Of a stretch of 56,843 nt of DNA, positions 25,770-34,463 are shown in pieces. The stretch is from Lachnospiraceae bacterium (GTDB lineage Bacteria; Bacillota; Clostridia; Lachnospirales; Lachnospiraceae). The DNA lies in the NCBI GenBank assembly GCA_017509985.1, contig JAFWOE010000022.1, positions 1 through 56,843 on the forward strand, given 5' to 3'. The notes beneath the pieces were generated by a model. That model made no database searches and was not told the DNA's origin. It was given only the letters and a program-made list of their open reading frames with translations. Position numbers and translations under genes: made by a program. Every line of letters begins with the position of its first letter. Position 1 is the stretch's first letter.

Positions 25770-27308
25770 ATGTCTATTCAGTTAATTATCATCCTTGTTT
25801 ACTTCGCTCTCACGATCTTTATCGGTGTCAGGGCAGGTAAGAAAACCAAGAGTGCCGCAGCATTCACAGGTGTCGCACTTTCAACGATGGCAATCGTCTG
25901 CGCATCGACCGGTGAGTGGCTTGGCGGAACCGCAACGACCGGTGTTTCCGAGTACGGATTCCTGTACGGTATTTCCGGTGCATGGTACACCATCGCAAAC
26001 GGTATCGGCGTACTCTTCCTCGGACTGCTCTTCGCAAAGCTTTTCAGAAGCCTTGAGACAGGTACTGTTCCGGGAATCATCGAAAAATTCTTCGGCGTAC
26101 ATGCCCGTACCGTATCCTGTATCATTCTTACGATCGTAATGCTTGCCGTAGGACTTTCCCAGATGATCGCCGCAGGTAAGCTTGGCCAGTCCCTTCTCGG
26201 TCTTGACTTCAAGATAACCGCGATTGTATTTGCCATCATATTCATCGTTTATACGCTGGCCGGCGGTATGAACGCCGTAGCCTCCACAAACGTCATGCAC
26301 CTGTTCGTTATGTACGGCGGTGCGGTCATCGCAGTAGTCGTAGCCGTTATCGGTGCCGGCGGATGGTCTACTTTCTCTGACAGCATCGGCCAGCTTCAGG
26401 CCAGCAACGGCGGAAGCTTCTGGTCACTCGGCACCATCGGAAGCTCCAAGATCTCCAGCTGGATCATTGCTTCCCTTCTCGGAGCCTGCACCGCTCAGGC
26501 AGGTCTGCAGCCGGTTCTTTCTTCCAAGAGTGCCAGCCAGGCAAAGAAAGCCTGCATCATCACTGCTTTCGTAGCAGCTCCGTTCGGTCTGTTCACTGCC
26601 CTCCTCGGAATGGCTTCCCGTGTTATGTATGAAAACGGAACCATCCTTCAGGGCGTTGAAGTCGGCGTTGCCGGCAAATCCGCTCTTCCGGAATTCATGA
26701 TGAATATGGATAAAGCGGTTCCGAGCCTTTCCCCGACAATCGCCGGTATCCTAGGCGGTCTGGTCCTCGCTTCCATCCTGGCAGCGATCCTTTCCACCGT
26801 CAGCCCGATCATCCTGGCAGCCGGAACCATGGTTACCCGTGACGTATACCAGCGTGTCCTTCATCCGGAAGCAACCGATGAGCAGGTTCTCAAAATGGGA
26901 CGTATCACCACCGCACTCTCCGGTGTGATCTGCTGCGTCGGCGCGATCTTCCTCTGGAACATGTCCACCGTTCTGGATCTTGTATATGCTGCATATTCAC
27001 TCCGCGGCGCGATGTTCATCATCATCCTTCTCGGTATCTACTGGAAGAAATCCAGCCAGAAGGGTGCGATCGTTGCCATGATCCTTACCGCGATCGTAGC
27101 GATCGGTTGGGTTGCAGCCAAGATGGCCAACGGAGGAAAATACCTCCTCAGCATCGGAAACTTCGCTATTTCCGAAACCTACATGGCTGTCCTCGTAGCT
27201 CTTGTCGGCACGATCATCTTCTCCCTGATCTTCAAACAGACCAAAGAAGAGATCGCAGACAGAGAAGAGACCAAGAGAGTTCTTGCAGAAAAGATGGCTC
27301 AGGAATAA
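25770..27308 (+). CDS. Sodium:solute symporter (SSS family)
   Basis: This 512-residue membrane carrier has about 13 hydrophobic segments. SSS features include the N-terminal helix with YFALTIFIGVRAGKK, the glycine-rich TM2-TM3 region (TGEWLGGTATTGVSEYG), and the loop VYTLAGGMNAVASTNVMH, equivalent to the AGG-ATnV region of PutP-like proteins. It probably couples sodium entry to uptake of the substrate of the upstream cyclase-family enzyme, with which it seems to form an operon. It ends in a charged cytoplasmic tail and a strong terminator at 27339-27369. The specificity cannot be read from the sequence. Confidence 0.9.
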   Translation: MSIQLIIILVYFALTIFIGVRAGKKTKSAAAFTGVALSTMAIVCASTGEWLGGTATTGVSEYGFLYGISGAWYTIANGIGVLFLGLLFAKLFRSLETGTVPGIIEKFFGVHARTVSCIILTIVMLAVGLSQMIAAGKLGQSLLGLDFKITAIVFAIIFIVYTLAGGMNAVASTNVMHLFVMYGGAVIAVVVAVIGAGGWSTFSDSIGQLQASNGGSFWSLGTIGSSKISSWIIASLLGACTAQAGLQPVLSSKSASQAKKACIITAFVAAPFGLFTALLGMASRVMYENGTILQGVEVGVAGKSALPEFMMNMDKAVPSLSPTIAGILGGLVLASILAAILSTVSPIILAAGTMVTRDVYQRVLHPEATDEQVLKMGRITTALSGVICCVGAIFLWNMSTVLDLVYAAYSLRGAMFIIILLGIYWKKSSQKGAIVAMILTAIVAIGWVAAKMANGGKYLLSIGNFAISETYMAVLVALVGTIIFSLIFKQTKEEIADREETKRVLAEKMAQE

Positions 27309-27338
27309 TTCTCGTCAGATCAATAAAGAATAAAGATG

Positions 27339-27369
27339 CAGCCGGTCCTTGCGGACCGGCTGTTTTTTT
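27339..27369 (+). terminator. Terminator after the first symporter
   Basis: Stem CAGCCGGTCC/GGACCGGCTG (27339-27348, 27353-27362) with a 4-base loop is followed by seven T residues. It is a textbook intrinsic terminator. Confidence 0.92.
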
Positions 27370-27375
27370 GACTGC

Positions 27376-27525
27376 AATGTATTGACAATGCCTTTTTGAT
27401 CCCTCCAGGGACCGCTCCCGCTTAGTCCTCGCTCCAGCGGTACTAACGCTCCCGCTTTGCGGATCGCGAAGTACCGGGGCTGCGGATGTCCCTTACGGGA
27501 AGCAAAAAGGCATTGCCAATACATT
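27376..27525. repeat. 150-bp element with 23-bp terminal inverted repeats (MITE-like)
   Basis: Arms 27376-27398 and 27503-27525 are complementary over 23 bp with one mismatch (AATGTATTG-CAATGCCTTTTTG type). They enclose 104 GC-rich bases with short internal repeats (GCGGGAGCG twice on the minus strand) and inner inverted segments. There is no open frame. It lies exactly at the 3' end of the EamA gene, touching its stop codon. A dispersed non-autonomous element or a structured RNA are both possible. No target-site duplication is visible. Confidence 0.7.
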
Positions 27526-28406
27526 TAAGTATCACTGCTGAGGTTCTGTACGAGTATCGCCGCTATGACCATGCAGATCCCGATCACTCCGGGAAGTGCC
27601 AGAACTTCGCTGTAGACGAATACACCGATCAGAGTCGCGACGACCGGCTCTACCGACGCATACACGGCGGCCCTGCTCGCTCTCACCTTTGTGAGCCCGA
27701 CCGTATACAGCATGTATGAGATAAAGCCCGTGATCAGGCCGTTTAAAAGCGCCGTACCCAGCGTTCCTTTCGAAGCCGAAAAAAGCTTTGCCATTTCCGG
27801 CAGGTCGCAGGTCGCCAGGCCCGCAGCGGCGGCTACGAGAAAAGAATAAAAAAGATTGGTAAAAGGATGATACCTCTTCAGTATCACTTTGCTGAAAATA
27901 CTGTAGAGCGCATATCCGAGGCCGGAAAGAAGACCGAGACCGATCCCGCCGATCTCGAACACCAGTCCCCCGATGATCCCCGATACCAGCGCGCTGCCCG
28001 CAATGGACAAAACGACCGATAAGATCTTGACGCCGTTCAGCTTTTCCTTAAAGAAGATCACGGATAGGATCAGGACAAAGGCCGGCGCGGTATAAAGCAG
28101 GGCAACGGCCGTCGGCATCGATGTCCTTGCGATGGCCGACTGATACGCTGTATAGAAAACATAGATACTGCAGAGTCCGTTTGCAATAAACCAGCCGGCA
28201 TCCCTCGGGCGGATCTTCAGCCGGCTCCGATCCGTTGCCAGGATCACGATCAGGGTCAGCAGCGAAATGACCAGGCATCTTACAGCCGTGATCTGGGCTG
28301 AAGTCATCCCGTCCGCAGTCTGGCGTTTGACAAAGACGCCGATACAGCCCCACATGACGGCCGCAGCCAGTATGAACAATACAGGTAAGGTTTTTGATGT
28401 TTTCAT
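27525..28406 (-). CDS. EamA-family (drug/metabolite transporter superfamily) permease
   Basis: The 293-residue membrane protein has about ten hydrophobic helices arranged as two EamA repeats (about 8-137 and 150-288). The typical opening VLFILAAAVMWGCIGVFVK and the conserved second-half segment ASRAAVYASVEPVVATLIGVFV are present. These carriers export amino acids or metabolites. No clear ribosome binding site precedes the ATG at 28406. The last codon touches the inverted-repeat element at 27525, so the natural 3' untranslated region appears to be formed by that element. The substrate is unknown. Confidence 0.9.
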   Translation of the reverse strand: MKTSKTLPVLFILAAAVMWGCIGVFVKRQTADGMTSAQITAVRCLVISLLTLIVILATDRSRLKIRPRDAGWFIANGLCSIYVFYTAYQSAIARTSMPTAVALLYTAPAFVLILSVIFFKEKLNGVKILSVVLSIAGSALVSGIIGGLVFEIGGIGLGLLSGLGYALYSIFSKVILKRYHPFTNLFYSFLVAAAAGLATCDLPEMAKLFSASKGTLGTALLNGLITGFISYMLYTVGLTKVRASRAAVYASVEPVVATLIGVFVYSEVLALPGVIGICMVIAAILVQNLSSDT

Positions 28407-28503
28407 TTTGAATTCTGATGTCCGAACTGCTGCGGATCCGAATCATCCATTCCGCTCCGCAGTCTGTTTTTAGGAACATTTAAGCTGTTTTATACAGAAG
28501 ATT

Positions 28504-28527
28504 ATGGGGCAGATACTTCTGCCCCAT
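28504..28527. terminator. Hairpin between the TM-helix gene and the EamA gene
   Basis: A 10-bp stem ATGGGGCAGA/TCTGCCCCAT with a 4-base loop lies about 40 bases after the TM-helix gene stop codon. It lacks a clear U-run, so it is a possible terminator or stabiliser. Confidence 0.5.
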
Positions 28528-28569
28528 GTTGAATTATCTTGCGATTTAAATTTGCATCAGAGCTCTGTG

Positions 28570-29910
28570 TTACTGTTCTTCGTCAGAAAGGGCTTCTTTA
28601 GCGGAATCGAAAACTGTTTTGGCTGCTGCCTGAATGCCTTCCGCCTTTTCTTCTGCTTCTTCCGCTGCTTCGACTGCTTCCTCGACGGGAGCTTCTGCTT
28701 CGCATTCCGGAGCGCATTCACATTCCGGTTCTGCTGCCGCAGCCGCTTCTTTTTCCGCATCGTACTTGTTCTTCGCGTCTTTAAGTACTGAAGCTGCGAA
28801 CTCTCTGCCTCCGACACCGAAGGAGATCGCGAACGCGACAGCAAGCGCAGCCATTACCATGAAGAACGCGATGTTGACGATCTTCGGAGCAATCGAGAGC
28901 TGGCTTAGAATCATGAAGACTGCCAGAACAATGATCGCGATCTTGGCGATTGCCGCAAAGCCGTTGTATCCCAGCTTCTTAAGCGCTTTCTCCGCAAGGG
29001 AGGAAACCACCATGGCTGCGATAAGAATAATAAGGGCAGCAAGTACGCTGGGCATATATTTGATGATCGCGTCGCCGACCTGCGTCAGGATACCGAGTTT
29101 CAGTACACTGAAGGACTCGACCACAAAGAAGATGATGATCAGAACTCTTACAACGGTTCCTACGGTCTTTGAGAATATGAAATTCTTCATTTTTCCGTCC
29201 ATAAGGCCCTGGATCTTCGCATCTACGCCGGTAGCGCCGATAACTCTCGAAACGATCTGGCAGGCAAATCTCGCGATCAGAACGCCGATGAAAATGATAA
29301 GCGCCGCGCCGATGATTTTCGGGATGTAGGAGAAAATAATGTTCAGCATTTCGACAGCCGGGTCGCTGACTGCGCTGATCTTCAGAACCTGAAGCGCAAT
29401 GATGATCACTGGAATAAGGATGAGAACATAAACGATATAAGCAAGAGTATAGGAAAGCTTGTTCTGATCGTTTACTTCAATTCCGAATTTTTCCTGAAGT
29501 TTGTCGACTTTGATCCTGTCAAACAGAGGGATCAGAAGCGAGCGGACAAGCCTTGCAAGAAGGAAGCCAACGATCAGGACGATCACTGCTCCTAAAACAT
29601 TCGGCAGGTATCCCCAGATCTTGCTGAGCATTCCCAGGATGGGAGCCGCTACGCTGTCAACACCGAGCGCTGAGAAGATGCCCGGAATGAACAGCAGAAA
29701 CACCAGAAGATAGACGAGTTTGCCGATGAACGATTTTGTGGAGCCCGGTTTTTCGCCGTCCGCTTTTGCCAGGACTCCGTCCAGTTTTGTTTTCTCGATG
29801 ATCTTAACGACCAACGATTTCACGATTGCTGCAACGATGAATGCAAGTACCAGCAGAAGGATCGCTTTAACGATGGGCGGTATCGCACTCCAGAAAGCTG
29901 AAAAATCCAT
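28570..29910 (-). CDS. Mechanosensitive-channel-like membrane protein with TM-helix repeats
   Basis: The 446-residue protein is of the 'conserved TM helix' group (CmpX-like), related to mechanosensitive channels. Long hydrophobic helices are followed by repeated glycine-rich segments such as LPNVLGAVIVLIVGFLLARL, IPKIIGAALIIFIGVLIARF and MPSVLAALIILIAAMVVSSL, which recur at roughly 90- to 115-residue spacing. The C-terminal 75 residues are a soluble Ala/Glu-rich coil with Cys residues (ECECAPECEAE). The start is the ATG at 29910, with GAAAGGAG before it. A role in osmotic adaptation is inferred from the family. A true MscS gene is found elsewhere at 43565. Confidence 0.82.
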   Translation of the reverse strand: MDFSAFWSAIPPIVKAILLLVLAFIVAAIVKSLVVKIIEKTKLDGVLAKADGEKPGSTKSFIGKLVYLLVFLLFIPGIFSALGVDSVAAPILGMLSKIWGYLPNVLGAVIVLIVGFLLARLVRSLLIPLFDRIKVDKLQEKFGIEVNDQNKLSYTLAYIVYVLILIPVIIIALQVLKISAVSDPAVEMLNIIFSYIPKIIGAALIIFIGVLIARFACQIVSRVIGATGVDAKIQGLMDGKMKNFIFSKTVGTVVRVLIIIFFVVESFSVLKLGILTQVGDAIIKYMPSVLAALIILIAAMVVSSLAEKALKKLGYNGFAAIAKIAIIVLAVFMILSQLSIAPKIVNIAFFMVMAALAVAFAISFGVGGREFAASVLKDAKNKYDAEKEAAAAAEPECECAPECEAEAPVEEAVEAAEEAEEKAEGIQAAAKTVFDSAKEALSDEEQ

Positions 29911-30097
29911 AAACTTTCTCCTTTCATTGAAAATATTTTCTGGCTGCATAAGGGGTCATGCACCCTTTGGTTCACATATAAATCTTAATTCTTTTATATT
30001 CCTGATTCTCCGAAAAGTCAATGAACGGAACGATCCATATCGGCCCTTTCTGCCCGGGACACAGACCGTCTTTACGGGCTTTGTTTCTACAGGCTTC

Positions 30098-31513
30098 TCA
30101 GATCTCGATCCCGTCGTTGATGCTTTCCGCTTCCGAATAATATTCTTTTACCGATTCCAGATAGGCTTCGACCTGCTGCGGGCAGCGTCCGATGTATTTC
30201 GAAGGTTCCAGAAGATCCTTTGCCTCATCCATTGTCAGGGGGAATTCCCCGGTTTCCGCCAGCTTGCCGAGCAGATCCGCCTCCTCCCCTCTTTTCATGG
30301 CTGCGGTCGCTTCCATGGAACAGGTCCGGATCGTCTCATGAAGCTTCTGACGGTCTCCGCCTCTCTTCACCGCTTCCATCATCAGGTTTTCCGTCGCAAT
30401 GAACGGCAGGTAGTTCCAGACCGTCTTTTCCACGATCTTTTCGTTCACGACCAGACCGGAGGTGACATTGGAGCAGAGCCTCAGCACGGCGTCTGCACAA
30501 AGGAAGCCTTCCGGCAGGGAGATCCTGCGGTTTGCGGAATCATCCAGCGTACGCTCCAGCCACTGTACCGTCGATGTCATCGGCGCGTTCGCGGCATCTG
30601 CGATCAGATATCTGGAAAGTGAACAGATCCTCTCCGATCACATGGGATTTCTCTTATAAGGCATCGCCGAAGAGCCGACCTGGCCCTTCTCGAAGGGTTC
30701 TTCGATCTGCCGGTCGTGCTGGAGCAGACGGATATCGTTGGCCATCCGGTAGGCTGCCTGTGCAATATACGAAAGCGCGTTGAGGATCCTGCTGTCGATG
30801 ATCCTGGGATAGGTCTGCCCGGATACCCCGAATACCGAATCAAAGCCGAATTCCTCGCAGATCATGCGGTTCATACGGTCGATCTTACCGGTATCGCCGT
30901 CGAAAAGTTCCACAAAGCTGGCTTCGGTACCCGTTGTTCCCCTGCAGCCCAGCAGCTTCAGCGAATCCATGCAGTGGACCAGTTCTTCATACGCGATGAC
31001 AAAATCCTGCATCCAGAGCGCAGCCCTTTTGCCTACCGTGACCAGCTGGGCCGGCTGATAATGCGTATAGCCGAGCGTCGGCATCGCCCGGTATTCGTAC
31101 GCAAAACCGGCAAGGTTCTTCAGTACCGCACGGAGTTCTTTCCGGATCAGCTTCATCGCCTCACGGTAGAGAACAAGATCGGCATTGTCGGTAACATAGC
31201 AGCTGGTGGCGCCCAGATGAATGATGCCGGCTGCGGCCGGAGCTGCATCGCCGTAAGTCTTTACATGGGCCATCACATCATGGCGCATTTCTTTTTCATA
31301 TTCTTTTGCCTTATCAAAATCTATGTATTCGATATTGTCTTCCAGCGCCCGGATCTGCTCTTCCGTTATGGGAAGTCCCAGTTCGTGCTCGGCCTTTGCC
31401 AGGGCGATCCAGAGCCTCCTCCATGTCCGGATGCGGGTCTCTGCGGAAAACAGCTTTATCATTTCGTCCGATGCGTATCTTGAAGTAAGCGGTGATTCAT
31501 ATCTTTCGTTCAT
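30098..31513 (-). pseudogene. purB: Adenylosuccinate lyase interrupted by an in-frame TGA
   Basis: The frame from ATG 31513 (AGGAG upstream) to 30098 encodes about 471 residues of an adenylosuccinate lyase, the enzyme of purine synthesis that forms AMP and AICAR with release of fumarate. The first 291 residues include TSCYVTDNAD, LGYTHYQPAQ and the family signature SSAMPYKRNPM. Codon 292 (30640-30638) is TGA, where relatives have Arg (NPMRSER). The frame then continues unchanged as SERICSLSRYLIADAANAPM to a normal C terminus. A single C-to-T change (CGA to TGA) explains it; no frameshift is needed. The result is a pseudogene, a readthrough case, or a sequencing or assembly error. The strong conservation of everything else points to a very recent change or an error. 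Confidence 0.88.
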
Positions 31514-31630
31514 AAAACACTCCTGTCGGTTCGTACGTTTTCGTCCGGTGTCCTTACTGTTGATTCTGATTTCGTATTCTGTTTTTATTATAAACCCGTG
31601 CTTTGAAATTACAATAATGAAGTATTCAAA

Positions 31631-31675
31631 AAAAGACGGCTGACCGGCGCAGAACACATACGCCGGTCAGCCGTT
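31631..31675 (-). terminator. Terminator after the second symporter
   Basis: A 14-bp perfect stem (31637-31650 with 31662-31675, ACGGCTGACCGGCG) is followed on the minus strand by CTTTTTTT. It ends the symporter transcript before purB. Confidence 0.92.
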
Positions 31676-31691
31676 TTTTCCAGACTGTCTG

Positions 31692-33254
31692 TCAGTTCTC
31701 TTCCACTCCTTCTCCGATCGAATCCGTAACCAGAACGGTGACTTTACGTTCATAGCAGGAGAAGATGTCCTGTATTTCTTCTTTCGACGGAGCCCTTGTG
31801 ATCACGCTCACGACCGGCACGATGACCAGGCCGGCGATCATACAGAACGCGCCCGCATTGATCGGCGACTGGAGCAGCTTCGGGAAAGAACCTCTTGCCA
31901 GCACATTCGCGATCATAACGACTGAAGAGAAAATGAAGTTGACCGCACAGGCCGCTTTGGTCGTACGCTTCCAGTACAGGCCGTAAAGGAAAGGCGCCAG
32001 GAAGGCTCCGGCAAGCGCTCCCCATGAAACACCCATGAGCTGGGCGATGAAAGAAACACTTGATTTGTACTGCAGGAGGGCGATCACGGCCGAGATCACG
32101 ATAAAGACTCCGACCAGGATCCGGATCGAAAGCAGCTGGCTCTTTTCCGTCATATCTTTTTTAATGCTCGTCTTTATGAAGTCCAGTGTCAGGGTGGAAC
32201 TGGATGTAATGACCAGAGAAGAAAGTGTGGACATCGAAGCCGAAAGGACGAGGATGACCACCAGAGCGATCAGAAGGGCCGGAAGGTCCGAAAGCATGGA
32301 AGGAACGATCGCGTCATATCCGTCCGCCGCAATATCGACCCTGTCGGAAAACAGTCTTCCGAAACCGCCGAGGAAATAACAGCCTCCGGCTACAATGACC
32401 GCAAAAAACGTAGAAACGATCATTCCCTTATTAATGACTTTCTCATTTTTGATCGCATAAAATTTCTGGACCATCTGGGGCAGTCCCCAGGTACCGAGAG
32501 ACGTCAGGATCATGACGCCCAGAAGGTTTACGGGATCCGGCCCGAAGAAGGAAGCAAATACGCCCGGTGATTCGGAGACCGCCGGGTCGCTCACCTTTGC
32601 CAGGGAATCGAGGGCCGCCATGAATCCGCCCTGACTTTTGAGAACGGCTATGATCACGGCAGAAATGCCGAACAGCATGATGATGCCCTGGATGAAATCA
32701 TTGACTGCGGTAGCCATATATCCGCCGGCAATGACATAAACTGCAGTCAGGACAGCCATCGCGATAACGCAGATGGAATAATCGATATTAAATGCCATCC
32801 CGAAAAGCCGGGAAAGGCCGTTGTACAGTGATGCGGTATAAGGGATCAGGAAAACAAAGATGATCAGGGAGGCCGCCAGTTTTAACGGCGTGCTCTTAAA
32901 CCGTTCCCCGAAAAACTGGGGCATGGTCGCCGAATCCAGATGCTGGGTCATGATGCGGGTCCTTCGTCCGAGCACCGCCCATGCAAGAAGGGAGCCCAGA
33001 AAAGCGTTCATGATGCCTGCCCAGGTTGCGGAGATCCCGTACTTCCATCCGAACTGGCCGGCATAGCCGACAAACACAACAGCGGAAAAATACGACGTTC
33101 CGTAGGCAAAGGCCGTAAGCCACGGTCCTACATTACGGCCGCCGAGGACAAAGCCGTTGACGTCTGTCGCATTTTTTCTGCAGTACAGTCCGACACCGAT
33201 CATTACCCCGAAAAAAGCGATAAGGATCACGATTTTGATTACCAGGTCCAGCAT
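31692..33254 (-). CDS. Sodium:solute symporter (PutP-like, SSS family)
   Basis: The 520-residue carrier has about 13 transmembrane helices. SSS marks include YCRKNATDVNGFVLGGRNVGPWLTAF at the N terminus, YGTSYFSAVVFVGYAGQFGW, VYVIAGGYMATAVNDF and LVILVLSASMSTLSSLV. It resembles the sodium/proline or pantothenate symporter branch. The gene has its own promoter (33318-33346) with duplicated boxes and a strong hairpin directly ahead of the ribosome binding site. The LysR gene lies upstream in the same direction, and beyond it the beta-keto acid cleavage cluster. Uptake of the substrate of that cluster is the likely role, but this is inference from position only. Confidence 0.9.
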   Translation of the reverse strand: MLDLVIKIVILIAFFGVMIGVGLYCRKNATDVNGFVLGGRNVGPWLTAFAYGTSYFSAVVFVGYAGQFGWKYGISATWAGIMNAFLGSLLAWAVLGRRTRIMTQHLDSATMPQFFGERFKSTPLKLAASLIIFVFLIPYTASLYNGLSRLFGMAFNIDYSICVIAMAVLTAVYVIAGGYMATAVNDFIQGIIMLFGISAVIIAVLKSQGGFMAALDSLAKVSDPAVSESPGVFASFFGPDPVNLLGVMILTSLGTWGLPQMVQKFYAIKNEKVINKGMIVSTFFAVIVAGGCYFLGGFGRLFSDRVDIAADGYDAIVPSMLSDLPALLIALVVILVLSASMSTLSSLVITSSSTLTLDFIKTSIKKDMTEKSQLLSIRILVGVFIVISAVIALLQYKSSVSFIAQLMGVSWGALAGAFLAPFLYGLYWKRTTKAACAVNFIFSSVVMIANVLARGSFPKLLQSPINAGAFCMIAGLVIVPVVSVITRAPSKEEIQDIFSCYERKVTVLVTDSIGEGVEEN

Positions 33255-33272
33255 GACTGAAATCTCCTTTAA

Positions 33273-33315
33273 TTAAAAATGCAGGCTGTCCGGGATCCGA
33301 TCCCGGACGACCTGC
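33273..33315 (-). terminator. Attenuator-like hairpin in the symporter leader
   Basis: On the minus strand, GCAGG plus a 10-bp stem GTCCGGGATC/GATCCCGGAC closes over 33281-33315 and is followed by ATTTTTAATT, directly before AAAGGAG and the ATG at 33254. By shape it is an intrinsic terminator. It may end LysR transcription and also sit at the very 5' end of the symporter mRNA. Confidence 0.75.
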
Positions 33316-33373
33316 ACACTTTAACACATAAAAGCGGTAAAGTCAACACTTTAACACATAAAAGCGGTAAAGT
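33316..33373 (-). promoter_or_regulatory. Two tandem 28-bp boxes carrying the symporter promoter
   Basis: A 28-bp unit is repeated perfectly at 33316-33343 and 33346-33373 (period 30 bp). Each unit begins and ends with the inverted hexamer ACTTTA/TAAAGT on the minus strand. The sequence between the two copies creates a -35 TTGACT (33341-33346), with a 17-bp spacer to -10 TAAAGT (33318-33323). A regulator binding the boxes would cover the promoter. Confidence 0.75.
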
Positions 33374-33401
33374 TTTTTTATAAAGCGGAAAAGCACGGCA
33401 A

Positions 33402-34322
33402 TTACTGCTCCCGATCGTCTTCTCTTTCCTTTTCTGTCATGCCGCTGATTTCCGCTGCGACCCGGCGGAAGTTATCGGCCTCGGCATTATCGGAAGGGAC
33501 CTTCCACGCGACGACCGCATTGACGCAGGCGTCGTCTCCCGGGATCGGAATCGAGACAATATCCGGCGGCGAACAGAAGGGCGATACATTCGGGGGCAGG
33601 ATCGCGATCCCCGTTCCGGAGTTCACGCTCAGAAGAAGCATATCCGCGCGATTATAATAGTTGATGATCTCGTGCCGGATCCCCCGTTTCTGGCAGAGCT
33701 GGTCGATCTGGGAAACGAGCGTGAAATCGGATGCCGGCATGGAAACAAAGGGAAGCTTTTCGATCGTGGACCAGTCGTTCAGATCGATCGAAGGATAATC
33801 CTTTTTATGGACAAACAGGTGCAGGCGGAAGCGCTCCGTAACCATATATGTCAGCGACTCAGAGTGACCCGGCATCATAGACTCGTTGGTAAAATACAGG
33901 TCGTGATCCAGCTGCCGCAGGGCACGTAGCATCTCTGCCCCCTCCATCATGGTCACATCAACATGGACCTGCGGATATTCTTGGGAATAGGACTTTAGAA
34001 CCTCCGAAAAGAACATGGCGGAGGAGGACAGCATGGCGATCCGGATATACCCCGGCCGGTTGTCCGAAAGGTTTCTAAGCCGCAGTTCGGCTGCCGCCTG
34101 TGTTTCCAGGATCTTTGTGGCATATCCTACATACTCCGATCCGGCTTCCGTCAGGCTGACATGGTGCGAGCTCCGGTTCAGAAGCGCTACGCCAAGCTCG
34201 TTTTCGAGTGCCCGGATCTGGTTGGATACGGTGGGCTGCGACATGAAAAATTCCGCGGCGGTCCGCGTGAAATTCAGGGTATGCGATACGGAAAGAAACA
34301 TTTTCAGCTGCAGAAGATCCAT
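33402..34322 (-). CDS. LysR-family regulator divergent from the beta-keto acid cleavage cluster
   Basis: The protein has 306 residues. The N-terminal winged helix-turn-helix reads LLQLKMFLSVSHTLNFTRTA, then QPTVSNQIRALENELGVALL. A typical effector domain ends in a charged tail. The start is the ATG at 34322, with GGAG seven bases ahead; the GTG at 34325 is too close. It faces the BKACE gene across 141 bases that contain an ACATTGT-N6-ACAATGT palindrome, the classical arrangement in which a LysR regulator controls the divergent operon and itself. The symporter lies downstream in the same direction. The ligand is unknown and is presumably the imported acid. Confidence 0.93.
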   Translation of the reverse strand: MDLLQLKMFLSVSHTLNFTRTAAEFFMSQPTVSNQIRALENELGVALLNRSSHHVSLTEAGSEYVGYATKILETQAAAELRLRNLSDNRPGYIRIAMLSSSAMFFSEVLKSYSQEYPQVHVDVTMMEGAEMLRALRQLDHDLYFTNESMMPGHSESLTYMVTERFRLHLFVHKKDYPSIDLNDWSTIEKLPFVSMPASDFTLVSQIDQLCQKRGIRHEIINYYNRADMLLLSVNSGTGIAILPPNVSPFCSPPDIVSIPIPGDDACVNAVVAWKVPSDNAEADNFRRVAAEISGMTEKEREDDREQ

Positions 34323-34368
34323 CACTTTTCTCCTTGCAATAAGTAATCATTATGATGCTATTTAATAT

Positions 34369-34403
34369 ACATTGTTTCATTACAATGTTTTATAGTTTAT
34401 AAT
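34369..34403 (+). promoter_or_regulatory. LysR-type operator and -10 box in the divergent promoter
   Basis: The perfect palindrome ACATTGT-N6-ACAATGT (34369-34388), which contains the LysR T-N11-A pattern, precedes a consensus TATAAT (34398-34403). The -35 region is poor, as expected for an activator-dependent promoter. A second small palindrome ATCATTATGAT (34347-34357) lies nearer the LysR start. Confidence 0.7.
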
Positions 34404-34463
34404 AAGTATATCAAATTGCAAACGCAAAAACAAAAAATATTCTAATAAAAAGGAGATGTAATT

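Noticed and set aside
30635-30642. Selenocysteine or a frameshift as the explanation of the purB stop
   Set aside because: Relatives have arginine, not cysteine, here, and the frame is the same on both sides, so neither is needed.
33316-33373. A CRISPR array start
   Set aside because: Only two copies with a 2-base gap; there are no spacers and no cas genes. The units form a promoter.
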